The position numbers and the translations under genes are program-made. Positions 10,796 to 24,700 of a stretch of DNA of 64,000 nt are shown here, piece after piece. Location of the stretch: contig SJOL01009412.1 of NCBI GenBank assembly GCA_004794785.1, forward strand, positions 359,944 through 423,943. Reading direction: 5' to 3'. How positions within the stretch are numbered: position 1 is the first letter of the stretch; each line of letters starts with the position of its first letter. The DNA comes from Opisthorchis felineus. Taxonomy: Eukaryota > Platyhelminthes > Trematoda > Opisthorchiida > Opisthorchiidae. The notes under the pieces are model-generated. The model saw only the letters and a list, made by a program, of their open reading frames with translations, was not told the origin of the DNA and did not search any database.

Positions 10796-12959
10796 AGCTC
10801 ATGTATATATATGTACATGTATATTCCTCATTGTATGTGTCCGCTCCTGAGAGTATAGGTAGATGCGGATGTTATGTTTGGTTGACGAAGTGGGCTTTGG
10901 TGTGGTACAACCTCATTTTCAGGTGCTCAGTGCCGCTTTGCTTGTCTGTATTGCTTGTGCTTGGAAAATGCGTCTAGCTTACCAGCTTCTTCTGATTCCT
11001 GGATGCTCACGGGGTCTTTGGGCTCCTCTGCTGCATCCACAAAGCAGCCACTCCCAAAGCAAAGGCGGTGCGGCCTTTTTGCCACCTGTGTACAAGAACA
11101 CCGCACAACCAGTCTTCATCCGAACCTTATATCGCCTCTCTTAGGGCTCTGCAGAATGAAAACTCACTGCAGCCCAAATCTGAACGGAAATCTTCTTTTG
11201 GGTTCAGCCAAAACTTCCTGGTCACAAAAGTACACAAAGAAAAGTGAGATAGAAGCCGAAAAAGAGCCAAAATCCCACAAACTAATGTTAGTTTGTTTGT
11301 TTGTTTGTAGAGTTTGTTTATAGAATTTGTTTGTAGTTTGTTTGTAGGCTTATTCATCAAAACAGCATATACAGTCTTCACCCGCCTGCCCCTCCCTCCT
11401 ACTTGACACCAAACCCAACTCTTTATCGCCTGATGGCTCCAATCGTCCTGTAAGTTACTAAGACCCCGAATTCTACAGTTATGATGCGTGGCATATTGGG
11501 TGAGGTCAACTCTCGCCTAGCCATTTCAAATGCCTTCCTCTATATTGCCTAATTTGTTTCCTTGTTCATTTTGCCAGCAACTTTTTCTCTTGCACAGAAG
11601 CAGATTACTTTGATTAAGAGTTAAATAAACGTCGATTTTCGTCCATATTTTTCTTTAGCGCTAGTTTTCTGTGAGCCGGAAACCGTTTTGCGGCTTAGGA
11701 AACATCTACATAAAACCGTGGCATTCAGTGACAATTTCGCCGAAGTCCACGTTCCTCCTGGATTAATAACATTTTTTTGAAATCGTCTGGAACACTTGGC
11801 TTGGCACACGTTGCTAATTCAATCCGACCGTTGTATTATTATTGTTGGACAAGTTTTGTCTTCTTCGTTGGTCTTGACTTGTGCAATTTTCGCATTTTCT
11901 GCCAATGCCTGGGTAAATCCTGTAAAAATTTTGTTTTTGATTAAAGTTGCTCTTCACTGATTTCGTGGGTGTACTATTGTGCAGAATGCTGCAGGCAGCG
12001 TTGCATTAAAGCGACTGTTACCATCTCGTCTCTTCTAGGTTGGGAACTGTAAACGTTCAGGTAGCGTGGTTAACTCTAACGATGAGATTTGTGGGACGCC
12101 ATAACTGTGACGCTCTAGCACTATACACTTTTCACTCTTGAGCAAGCAAGTTGGTTTCAAGCGCATAAACATGGCAAAATAGGCCGAAACCATACCAAAG
12201 GGCGTCCAAATACGAAGGCCGTCAGTGCTTTGATGCCATTTTGCAAATCCCTTACTGATGCCGTCTAAAGAGTGGACCATTTATGTAAAAGCTTTTTGCA
12301 ATGTTTGTGTAGCAGGACAAATAAAAATGTCACTTTTGCTCTCTCAGACGTTTGGCTTTCTCCTACCCAAGCCACGGTTTGCCGAATGACACGGCAAGCA
12401 GCCATTCGGTTGTTCCTGCAGGTTTCCTTATGTTATTTACCTGCTGTCACATGTAGTAATTATATTCCAGCTGAAATAAACCTTCAAAAGCCCTCGTTTT
12501 AGCCCCAAGTTCTGCTACACGAATGCTGCGCTTTTCGCGATTTTTTAGTCAGCCAATTAAATTTTTGTAAAACAGTGTTTTAGGGACTTCTGTTTCAATA
12601 CGCCAGCTACCCTAATTGATTTAATACACGGACGGACCTTTTTACCTAATTCGGTTGTTTTCTCGTTTTGTAAACAGGCCACTATAAGGCTTGCGAGTGG
12701 TGATCATAGTTACAATCGTAAGTGGTCTCCCAAGTTTCTGGGAGCATGCCGGTTAAGTTGTGGGAAATTATTGCAATTTGAGCACGATGGAAAACAACAC
12801 AACGAAATGGAAGGTAAAACCAAGGGGTCGTGCTTATTACTTGATAAAAATTTCAGGTTGTGAAGAACAAAACACCGGTACAACGAAACCGAAGAGCCAC
12901 GGACGCCTCAGTGATATAATCAGCCGCCATGAACCATAAGTGGAAACGCCTCTTGACAA
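10796..12959. other. Non-coding, no gene recognised; contains TTTG-type simple repeat
   Basis: Only short, unmotivated open frames are present. A TA-rich alternating stretch occurs at 10800-10830 and a TTTG repeat at 11285-11347. A plus-strand stretch near 12744-12778 (GCATGCC then AAGTTGTGGGAAATTATT) resembles the 3' end of repeat D and may be an isolated fragment. Confidence 0.4.
11285..11347. repeat. Imperfect (TTTG)n microsatellite
   Basis: GTTTGTTTGTTTG runs recur with small interruptions (TAGAG, TATAGAA, TAG), giving a simple tetranucleotide repeat. Confidence 0.85.
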
Positions 12960-14395
12960 TGAGTGACCATAAAAAGTCGCGTTGACAGTAAGGGCTATGG
13001 GGAGCATTGCTGGAAATGGTGTGGTCTAGGCAGCAGGTGTGATCTAGCAGCAGAAATAAATGGAATTTTTTGCCCCAGAATTATGCTGCGCTTTGAAGCT
13101 GGATAGCAAGCTAGTCTTGTTGCCGGAGAGATGTTAGAGGTGAGTAAAGCGGTATTAGCATACAGGCTCGAACATGCACCATAGAGAAAATAATTAAATT
13201 TGTAGACAGGACGAGCCAGAACGTTGATAGAGCTAAATCCGAGATAAATGCCTAGCAAATCATTACAAATTCGCGCTGGTGGCATGTGGCCCCAGGCGAC
13301 CAGTTTGTTCGTATTTACAAGTAAGTTTCTGAGAAGGCCAAGGGGCATTCAGGGGTATGCAGAAAATATTTGCGGTGTTCCATCACAGTGAATGGGGCAA
13401 TTCCACGTCATGACCGCATCAATATACTTCGGTTTCTGGACAGCCCCGCAACGGAGGTTATGTTTGAGGCGATTGGATAGGGGACGGACATTTATGTGCT
13501 CGGGTAAAATAAGCCGATGCATGATCAAAAGCGTTTACGCTCCGGTTAAGAATCAGCACGGTAAAATAATGGGGGTCTCTACTAGATGGTGCCTTCCGAT
13601 GAACTACGGTAGAAAGATGGGAACTTAGAAGAAGGAAAGAGTAAGTTGAGATGAGTAGAAGCTGATAAGTGTTGTGTAAGTATTCGATAGCATGCAGTTT
13701 ACTGGTAGAAAGAAAATATGAAGTCTGGTACGGACAAAGGGATGATAGCAGACCGTTGGAAAAATTATGGTAAGATTCAAGATTCAAAGACGTGCACGGA
13801 TTAACGATAAGATACCGATATAACACAAATGGTCGCAGACTGAATAAGTATATTTGGGATTCTACTAAGTGAACTCCGATGGCAAAACAACGGGACAGCA
13901 GTGGTACTAAAATGGGAACCTTGTGGTTTCCAGTGAGTGTGAGTTAACCAAAAGATGCAAGGGCAAATTGCGAGATTGAGTGCATGATGTAACCAAGATG
14001 AAGTGTCGGCCGATACGGTGCCGGACCAAGAAGTCTGACCGTAAGCCTTATTAGCGGGAACTAACAGGACTTTGTCAGTTAGGGTGTATCGGCAATTCCT
14101 AGCTCCGTTACAGAGTTGCATCAATGAGGCTGCTTCGTGTAGAGCGGTGGTCAGTGTGAGATGACAGCAGAAGGAAGAGGAATTACAGTTATAGAACTTC
14201 ACAGAAAATGAACATAGACACTTAAACAATAGAAAGCTGCTACAAAAAAAGAACGGCGCAACATTCCGGAGGGAAACTCTATTTAAGATTGTGGACCACT
14301 AGTTATTGAGTCACGTAAATCAGTTCCAAGCAACGAGTGGCAGGTAGCGCTAGCTGTAAATACCAGTATTAAAGGAAATGGAGGGTCTTTATATA
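12960..14395 (-). repeat. Dispersed repeat D, copy 4
   Basis: The reverse complement starts with ATAAAGACCCTCCATTTCC (like AAAGACC at the left edge of copy 1), GCTAGCGCTAC and CCACTCGTTGCTTGGAAC, and contains ACCGAAGTATATTGATGCGG at about 13410-13435 and GCATTTATCTCGGATTTAG near 13235. It is diverged and has several gaps relative to copies 3 and 5. The minus-strand frame 13348-12995 covers the same region as the frames of copies 3 and 5 but is broken earlier. Confidence 0.5.
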
Positions 14396-17300
14396 TTATG
14401 CGTTTTCATCCATTCTCGTAAACAAGAGGAACGGGAGCGTAAATCGGTCACGCACACTGAAAAAGCAACCTCAACCAAGAAGTAGATGCTGACATCTTTG
14501 CACGTCGTTTCAAGTCAAAAGAGTTTTAAAACTATCCTCAGGTTACTCTGCATATTTTTTGACAGATGAGGGAAAAGTTTTCTCTTGCATTATCGGATGT
14601 GTGAAACAATCGGGACACACTTAAGTCTCCAGCTGCAGGCAAACTACAATAGGTCACCCTAATGTACTTCTTGAATTACAGACCAGGTGCACCGGCGATG
14701 TGTAAAGCACCCCTGCTACTGAAGGGATGTAGGATATACTACGCGCTGTGTGGCAAAGCAAAAGAGAGTTCCTTTTTACGGGGCGTACTCGACCACCACA
14801 AAAGGCTTTCAGCTTTCTTGTATGCTACCAGATCTGTAATTTTGCAAACCACCTAGCAGCATCGCGTGCAGGACCAAAGGACTCCAGCTACTGATATTCC
14901 ATCTGGCCGGTGAAGAACCAGACCTGTAAGGAGGCCCATTTAATCCGAGCAAGCAGACAGCAAAGAACCGTCGTAACAGGCAGACCGCGGACGCGGCAAA
15001 CAAAACAGCAGTTACCCTTCAGGCCATGAGGGTATAGTGAAGATGTTCAAAGAGCGCGTGCCGTAATTTAGTGACGACAGGGCGTTGGTCTGAACCATCA
15101 TGTGAAGCATGGATGCGCCATACTGGTGTGTGCATGGGTAACCAAACAGGCGCATCAACAGAGCGTACTGAGCGTGGTCGGAGGGTTTGCAGTGGCTCTC
15201 AGAAGTAGGAAACCATGCTTTCCTTTTGGATAGAATTAGCTAACCCCCGAAAAAATACAGAACCAGACGTTAAAATGATCCGTCAGAATAAGCCAAGGAT
15301 GGAACCAGGCACAAGAGAACGAAGCATAATTTGCCCGAGCACAAGAAGCCAAGGAGGAAAGTAAAGAGAAATAGGGGAGGTAAGGGAGACAGCCATGGAA
15401 GAAATGTAGACGTATAGGCATTAGACGCATTTGGTAATAGATTTTGGCCCCACGAAGAAGGTGTAGATGCACTCGTCTGATCTGCTGATTAGAGGTGGGG
15501 AAAAAGACCACGAATACTGTCCGGCGACAACCAGGAGGATGAGCTGCTCCAAGTGTGTGTTAACGTTAGAAGATCTACGCAAGTAAGCTCAAATAACGGA
15601 ACAGTTAGTTTGAGAGCGTGGCATGAACCAGCCTGGGAACTCTTCTTAGAAAGTTGTCTGGTATGAGCTGTGGCGGAAAAAGAAATCAGGCTCCATTACC
15701 AGCAAGGTAAGAATTCACGTTCATATCACTCTTTTGAAATGCCCTTCTTCTACCGTGGCGCAATTATTTTGACGAGTACACTCGAAAGTTAGAGAGCACT
15801 GTACCAGATGTTTGCTCCTACTGGAGCTAACCAGCAATGCATATCCTCGGCCGTGCTTGCGGTTGAACTCCGATAATCTGACATGCTATGCAGGCGTCTT
15901 ATTACTACTATACTAGTGCACACCGGACGTCTTTGAATTTTCACGTTTGAACAGGTAAACGCGCTCAATCTTGAGCAGTGCGTTGAAAAGTAAAAGAGAA
16001 GAGGCTTTCGGAAGCGTCGTGCCGACACGGAAGGTGAGCTTGTGCCGCAGTTTAGAATGGGGGCAAAGAAAGCGTTTTTGGAGACACGGTTGGACAGGTC
16101 AACAAAAGGAGCAAAAGATCAGGGTGGCTGGTAATACAGAGAGGGCGAGAGCCGGCAATTTTAGTCTATCGATAAATCTGGCGGTGCAGAAAACCTAAGC
16201 TCAACTAAGGCACCTAAGCCATAAGCGATCTAGCCCAGGTGAGCGACAGCGAAGGTGATGTGGCGGTGCGGACAAGGTCGAAAACGAAGACTCGCCAAAT
16301 GAACGCTGCAAATGCTCCACAGCAGTTTAGCAGGCCTGTGAATACTGTGACGCAAATTCAACCCCAGTTTCAAGAATGGACATTCCAAGGAAACTGATCA
16401 CGGTTTGTAATGGGAAAAGCGGTCAATGAAAGTAAATCTTGTGAACTCTAGCCACTTGGTATCGCGCATCTTTGGAAAAGTTAAAGGCGCAAGAGTGACC
16501 CATCTTTGATTCCTCACCAGCTTATGGAGAACTGGTACCCAAGATGGAAGCTCAAATCTATAGGAGAGAGCCTGACATTTTGAGAACAGTGAAAAACCCG
16601 GACCTGGAGGACCAGAGGAATGCAGAGTCCGGATAAAACTGAATGCCTGATAAAGCAAGGGCAGATTCACTGGTCTCTGGTGTTGAGTTAATTTTGATCT
16701 TACTGAAGAATAGAAAAGGAAACCCTTGGATGTCCGAATCGGTGGAGCCATTAGTGCACGGCAGGGAGAGTAGGGGACCAAACATGTTACCCAGACCAAG
16801 TCCGCAGACGACGCGGTGTACTGATAAGGAACGATCGACGATTTCAGTAACCTAAGACCTAAGAGCTAGGAAATGAACGAGAGCAGGCTGCCAATGAGTG
16901 CGAGTTGCGGTTTTTCGGAAGGAAGAGCAAGGAGTTGAAGCTTTTGATAAAAGGCTGTCACACTTATGTTTGACCGCGCCGAATATCAAAAAGAAGAAGT
17001 AACTTCGAAAGTCTGTGGTATTATTTACACAAAGGTAAGCGCAGTCGTACAAAAAATCTTGATTGTCCATGCTCGTGGCCGACCAATTGCATAAACCCTC
17101 ACTAACCCAAACGGTGCGATGTCACGGCACGCATATCAGACAACGGCGAGTGGAACGTTGGCTCTGTAGCGTGAGTTGTGGTAGTCTATTCTGCTTAGCG
17201 GTGCAACCACCCGGAACTCATGACAGAACCAGTCAGGGCAGATTCAGCAGACGAGGGACAACCACCATGTGTGGAAACGGGGTATTCACACAAATACTGG

Positions 17301-17539
17301 ATATTATCCAACGCAGACGTAGCACGATCTAAATGTGGTGTACATCGGGGGCAGAGAAACGGTTATTGGATCTTTTTTCTATCTTTTGTGGAACACATCA
17401 AGCTGAATTAAAGTCAGATAGTTACAATTTGAAGACGGCAGGCAACAACACAATGGTGGAAAGCAAAACTAGGGCATCCTGCACGGCAGCTGATAATAAA
17501 ACGATAAATTGGAAAAATGAGGAACCTGAGCAACGGGTC
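14396..17539. other. Purine-rich non-coding stretch between D copies 4 and 5
   Basis: The plus strand is clearly purine-rich, the mirror of 4590-9160, as expected of element DNA lying on the minus strand. Short frames (16799-16398 and 15511-15236 on the minus strand) gave no recognisable domain. It may hold heavily decayed parts of the same non-LTR elements. Confidence 0.4.
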
Positions 17540-18480
17540 CAGTTAAACAGCGGCGTTAGATTGATCCGACTATCTGGTCGGTTAGTTTAAACTAAAAATG
17601 AAAACAATTACTGGGGCTCGGGGGCCCTGGATGGTTGCGTTTATGGCTAGAGTCACAAATAGTCACTGGGGATGCTCAAGAGGAAGAGTTCTCAGTGCGA
17701 ATAAATGGTAGCGGGAATCTCAGAATAACGGTGTAAAGTAAAAATGCATAGATTCGCTGGTATCGCTGCAGGACCCGAGTCGGGCGTAAAAGTTCCCTGG
17801 GAGAGAGAGCTAGCGCTAACGCACATGACGGAACCCGAACTGTAAAGAAAAGAATTTGCTTTGTGGGGAGCACAAACTGAAAGTTCACCGAGATGGTTAG
17901 ATCCAAAAAATGTTCTGCAGGTAAGAATGAAGTCGCCCTGGAGGCGGCTGGGGCCAGGTGAGTAATTTGTGGCAGGTAAAGGAACGAGCGGGCGAGAGGT
18001 CACAGTCAAGAGTATGGAGAGAACAGTTGCAGGTGTGCCATCAGAAAGGGTATGACAGTGTCGTACCATTATTGCACTGGCACACTTTGGTTTCCGGGTG
18101 GCCCTGTGGCTGACGTCATGGGTGAGCTGATCGGATTGTGGACGTGCAACGGGTGCAATCAGCGGGATTTCAGGTTGCCCAAGCGGATCCACAAAAATGG
18201 GACAAGGCAAATATAGGGCCTCAGGCATTCTTGGTTCAGTTAGAGGTCTCTTTAGATGTAAAGCACGAACCAGGTGGAGCGGATAACGACCATACAGGAC
18301 GTTTAAAGCGCGTACTGCCAAATATCTAAGCTTGTGAACAGGACAGAATGAGATGAGTTAAGTAAAGCCCGGCGAGCTCGAGGAGGTATCGGATAGCTTG
18401 AGATTCAATATAATGTATATGGTAGAAGACTTTCAAGCGCCGCGGTGCATAATATGAAGATTTGCGCAAACTAATTATGA
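17540..18480 (-). repeat. Dispersed repeat D, copy 5
   Basis: The reverse complement shares GGGCTTTACTTAACTCATCTC, then CTGTATGGTCGTTATCCG (8627 in copy 2), then AAACCAAAGTGTGCCAGTGC followed by AATGGTACGACACTGTCATA, and CTCACCGCA-like blocks with copies 1-3. The minus-strand frame 18321-17692 (209 codons) stays open and is similar to the frame in copy 3 over about 110 residues, strongest at LSVCAPHKANSFLYSS and GTFTPDS. The frame matches no domain I recognise. Boundaries are approximate. Confidence 0.55.
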
Positions 18481-21120
18481 TCGGAGAAATACACCCGGTA
18501 TGTGGTAACCGACCGCCCGGGCAAACACCCATATTTTTCAACCTTGAGGATCTAGATTTTGAGATGACAATCCATGATGGAAGTAGGATAAGGCGCCCAA
18601 CAGTATGAAGGAGCAAGCCATTTTTTATGGATGCCACCGTGGCTGACTGGAGCAGTTTGCGAGACTAACGGAAAGTGAGATCACTGGGGGCTCCTGCTAT
18701 CTAGCAAAGCACCTGGATAAGTAGTAGAGCGTCCATGTATCTCTATGGGCGCTGTTCTGAGTGAGCTCCATGGTAGAAATACTAACTAATCTCTGCCGGT
18801 TTGCACAGGGTTCAGTGAACTTGCCCTTGGAACGTAGCCTTTACCGGTGGGATTCCAACAAACTGGTGGAGGATTCTAACGGCATTACAAAATATATATG
18901 TTCTGCGTTCGCAGTTCAAATTTTTTCCAGTGGACTGTTTAATATCCTCCAAAGACATTAAGTCACTTTTACCGACAGAAAAGCCGCCGTTTACAAATAG
19001 CGTTGAACAGTGCGCACTTTGAAGCCATTGTCTAGGAAGTGTCACATGATTTGACTGTATAACCGTAAAACGTAAGCCGCCAAGTATAATGCCTGATATC
19101 CAAAAACCGAAAGAAACCATCGATGCTCCAATGCCTACAATTCAGTTCGACAGACGCAAGACCTGCAGATGAACACCGTGGTTTCCTTCGTTGTTCTTAA
19201 AAAGTTTGAAACTGCACGGGCATAGGAACCAGACACCCAACTGTATGCGCTCCGTGTGATTTGCTGAGGTTTCAAGCTTCTTTGTTTGTGTCAACCAGCT
19301 TATGTACCAGTGTAGATGGTAAACGAAAGTAGCCAAAAACCGCAAGAATCATGTCCAGATAACCACCCACACAGCTTTATCTCCACCAACACTTTTACCC
19401 AAGCTCGGGAGCGCAAAAGGGGCAACAAGTTTTAAAGTTTAATATTCGTGCCACGTGTGAAGTCAATATAACGAGGTAGTATTTATGCCACATAAACAAC
19501 GACACACAACGCTCACTGCCCTCCTTTCGTCATCAAAGTCAGGTTGAACCCATTTTGTTAATACCGTTGGCTACCTGTACTCATCCACTCGCACATATTT
19601 AGGTATATATAGGCTCATTTACTGAATTCAGACTCAGATGCAACAACTAATAGCCTTGTCACTCGCTACACTCACCTGACTAGTATCACTTATAAACTCT
19701 TGGCTTACGACTTACCTTCTACTGAGACAGAGGTTCTAACCAAGATCAAAAGACTGCAGTCCAATATCCAGTGGACTGTGCAGGAACCTATACGCAGCAG
19801 AATGCTGTACGAGAAGCAAACCCTAATTAACAAAAGACGTAAGTAGCGTATTCGTCGTGTGAGCCTGCAAGATTATTTTGCACTGAATGAAAGTAACTTA
19901 AATGCGTCTAGAAACCAAGTAAAGCTGCAAGCAATGTTGTAAATGGACTTATCGTCTAGCCAGACTAAAGACGAGTGCTTGCGTCACTACTAAAATTTTA
20001 ATGAGCATTTTCCCTGCAATTCGTCTCTGCACAATCCGATAGCGCTTCTGGTGAGATGGAACCCCGTGGAACAATGTTCCGACCAGCTTAGCCCTCCAGG
20101 GTATGGCAACTCACAAGCCCGACAGTCACTCTGGGATTGCGGCGAAATTCAAGCAGGTGGTCCCGACAAGGGCCAGAGAGCGTTCGTATTTACACGCTTT
20201 AGCTGGAGTCATCATCGTCTCTTGTAATTAAATGGCCCTCTGAAGCACTTGTACTAACGATATACTGTAAAATCATGCCCCTGATTTTCCCCTCCCTAGG
20301 GCCAAAAATGGAAACAAAACTAACTTTCGAGACACCGCGTGATGGGCTTAGGTGCTGAGAGAAAAGCTATGCACCCGTAGCACCGCAAAATATCTCCTAG
20401 TGTTTGAGCAGAAGCCCCATCCATCCATAACACGGTTTTCAATAAACAACCTAAAGTTTAATATTTTTGACCTCAAAAATTGACAATCGGTCTGGTGGAT
20501 ATGTTTCGGCTTCATCGTTGTAAGTGATGTGACCGCACAAGACAGTGCAGCGACACCAAAACAAAGTAGCAAATTGGTGACCAACCATTTTCCTCAAAGG
20601 TCTAGGAGCTGAATATCGAACGGCGACCAGGTGAAGGCGGATATCAGAGTTTCAAAAAACGAAGTAGATAACGTGAAAAACAACATGTGCAACTCACAAT
20701 TGTCCTGCCTGTCTGGTCGCGCAAACCGCGTGTGCACACGAACAAAAACGAAGCTAGCGTATGGAGGCAGGCTGACAATCCTCAAAGGCATATTTGTTAT
20801 TACCTGCTCTTCTGAACTAAGAGGCCAAGTCGAATGTGTTTTCATTGGCAGTTTCCTTCAACCGATAAATTTCATTAAATTATTCCTGATGCATCATGAT
20901 TTGAAGAGGTGGTTTTCGAAAATCCCACGACACCAGCCCTTCGACAATTACGTATGCTTATGGTAGATACTATGATTTTCATTCAAATTTTCGCTTGCCG
21001 AAAAAACATGGAACACAATCTTCATCGTAAATAAAGCATTGACACACATTTGTTTAAGTTATCGGCAAAGTAAAACAAACGAAAATGTGCTGCGCTCACT
21101 TAGCTGCCTGTCCATTCGTT
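18481..21120. other. Non-coding, no gene recognised
   Basis: Composition returns to near-balanced. The open frames are short, overlap on both strands and carry no motif. Part of the left end may still belong to D copy 5. No RNA gene was seen. Confidence 0.45.
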
Positions 21121-21122
21121 TG

Positions 21123-21745
<623 letters not shown>

Positions 21746-21782
21746 ATCGGCATCGACGAAGCTGCCCTGTGAACGCCATAAC

Positions 21783-21798
21783 GGCCCTTTTTAGGGCC
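21783..21798 (+). terminator. Histone 3' stem-loop of H3
   Basis: GGCCCTTTTTAGGGCC forms a 6-bp stem with the loop TTTT, matching the metazoan histone mRNA 3' signal bound by SLBP. It starts 38 bases after the stop codon. The sequence before it (GTGAACGCCATAAC) resembles that before the H1 and H2B stem-loops. Confidence 0.95.
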
Positions 21799-24700
21799 AC
21801 CCACATAATGATATGACGGTTGTTTCATTCCTGGGGTCTGGTTGGGGGGGACTTGAAGTGCTTTATCCCGACCAGCCTGTTGGTGGGATGCTAGGTTGGC
21901 GACCGCGGTTGCTCGGTGCGCCAAATGTTAGATCGGTGTTTAAAACCCCCACCTGTTCATTGCTCCCATACTCGTCCGGATCCTACGGTATAGGTACTGT
22001 CTGGAGCAACGCATCTTAGCCCTGCGTTAGGTTTCATCTCGGAAAGGGTCCGTTTCAATCAGGCCGCTCGGTACCTGTCAGGCACGTGGCCAAACCTGCC
22101 TTGAGGGGGTTTGCATCGCGTAGGTTAGGATCCACATTGTCAAGCTTGCTTTCGGCGTGTTTACAGCAGCCACTGATTGTGTGGTCCAGCTGTACCACTA
22201 CCGCATTCGCGTGCTATCAAAACTCGACGCTGGTTCGTCCAACCCGCAAGGTATGACCGTTGGGTCCCAGCATGGTGGGAGCCAGTAGGTAGCTCACCCA
22301 ATTCGCGGTTATTTGGCCCGACATCTGAAAGTGACTAACTTTCATGTTGAGAGTTTCACCCCTAGGGAAGCAGGTGGTGCCCGAGCGCTCATCTCCGGAT
22401 GCTTCCTCGCGTTTGAGAATGCCTAAAATCCCTATTCCCTGATCGTTGAAGAGGGTTGTCTACGTTACCGGGATGGTGAGTGTGTAAATGCACTGTTCCT
22501 GAATAGCCGGATCCACTTGATGTATGTTATCTTGCATATTTAAAATGTCTCGCGCCACGAGGTAAGGCTCCTGGTTCCAGTGTCCTCGTTCTGTTAATGA
22601 AATGAGTTGCTGCGCCTTAACGGCTGATAAACTGAAATGCGGCCTACACAAATCCTTAGGTCACCGTGTAATTGAAACGAACGATCTACGAGACTGGTTT
22701 TCGAGATTTAATACGTTGGTAGGCTCATAATGGCCCAATAAACACGCCACCGGTGGCTAATATGGGCGGCCAAGGACGGCCAAACGTGGCATCCAAAAAA
22801 ATGTCGTGCAACTTTTTTGACTTTTTTCCAAAAGCATATCTGAACCCATTGCAGCCGGATGAGACAATCGATTGTATCCCTAGATTAGCTGACACATATG
22901 TGGCGGCTACCTGACTGCGTCCCAGAGTAATCGGTCTCACCACAGCCTCACGGGATCTGAATTGTAGCGGAACGCCCTACCTCATTACCAACCGCGTCAT
23001 GCTTGGTCAAAGGACAACGAGATAATTGCGTAAATATAAATATTTTAATAATAATAGAATAACCACTGTTTTTTGCCAATCCACATCAAGTTTTCTGTTT
23101 CCTGGGATTAAACGAAACTCTCCTTCGAACCAAGACTGATTTGTTTTCTCTATAAAAACCACTGTGACAGTCGGGTGTGGCCACAGTGTACATAGCATCT
23201 CAAGAGGTAAGTGTCAGTATAGAGCAATTATCTTACCCTTTATTAGCTTTGGTAAATCTGTGCATGATATAAGTCTTTTTCACCTTTGCCTTTTGACCAA
23301 GTTAGTTGGTCTGTGAAGCCATGGGCAAAAAGACCACGCAGACAGAGGTCACAGCAGCTCAGTATCGAAAAAGAAACAAGTTCTATCAATAAAGTGCTGG
23401 CGGGGTAATCACTTATTGTTCACTGAATTCCGCGTCCAAGAATCTAACCAAGCATCCAAATTTTCCATTTTGGTCATTATATTGAACTCTTCCAATATGC
23501 ACCTATGTACTTGTTGCGTGGATGCATACGATATGACACGCTTCTCTACATAATTCAGCCGTACATCCATTTTTTCCCAACGGTAAGCAAAATATTTTTG
23601 GACCCGTCGCTTTTCGCCTCCACCACTAGTGAATCAGCACTTGGGATTAGGTTTTCTGAAAAATGGTTTGGTCATTGCAAAAAATTACCTTTCGCGGACG
23701 CCATGAGCGGAAGATTAAACCACGGGATGAAAGGGGTGCACCTCCACAACAGTCAAGTGTGTAAGCAGAAATTGATGCTGACCGTTCAGCAATACGTCGT
23801 TGTATTTGAACGGCGAGATTACGCGGCCCGAAAACATCCTTCCCCAGTTTACCCAAAACTGATCCAAACGAATATGCGGAGAATCAATCCAAGGGACTAT
23901 GTACCCCCACATCATTCGCCAAATATTTGATGCCATATGCCCGTGGTCCACATATGTTCCAAAAACCCGTATAAAAACGCGTGTTACACTTTGAGCAAAG
24001 TAAGTAAAACGTAAGTTTTTTAAAAAAATAGGTTGGGAAAATATATAAATAGCAATAAACATATCCAGGTAATTTCCATGAACGGCGGTAGCGCCGTGTC
24101 AGTCAAACCTGCAATTACAACAGGTCCTACGCAAAGTAGAGCGTCTAACTCTGTTGCTTTCCAGAGGCCGGATTATTACCGAAATATTGTAATAGTGTCG
24201 GTGCTCGCATACATTGCCGCCTCCACAGAGTACACAGACCCGAGAAGATAATCCACACTTTCGGAAATGATAATGCCTTTACCTCTCCGCCGCACCACGT
24301 TCATACTTCTGAGGATACTTAAGGTAAACAAAAACCGTTACCTGAGTGCACTACATTTGCTTTACACTGGGCGACGACCGTCCAAAAATAGACAAAATAG
24401 CGGAACCAGACTTAGCGCAATACACGACCTATTAGATCGGTTGTGCATTCAAACAATCCAGCTTCAAAGATGACTCTTTAAATAGGGCTCCAATGTCCAG
24501 CAAATACTGTTACATGGGTTTTCAGAAGGCTTTTATGCAACAAATGCTATGTTGGCTTGTATTCACAAATGAAATGGGTGGAAATAACGTTACAAAACTT
24601 AGCAACTGGTGGTCATGTGCTTACTGGAGGATCGTGGATAACGGAAGACCCTACTGGACCCCTTTCGGAGCAATAATATCCGTTTGTGGGGATCTATTTT

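Noticed and set aside
23505..23930. 141-codon open frame
   Set aside because: No domain, start context or composition supports it; overlapping minus-strand frames are of similar length.
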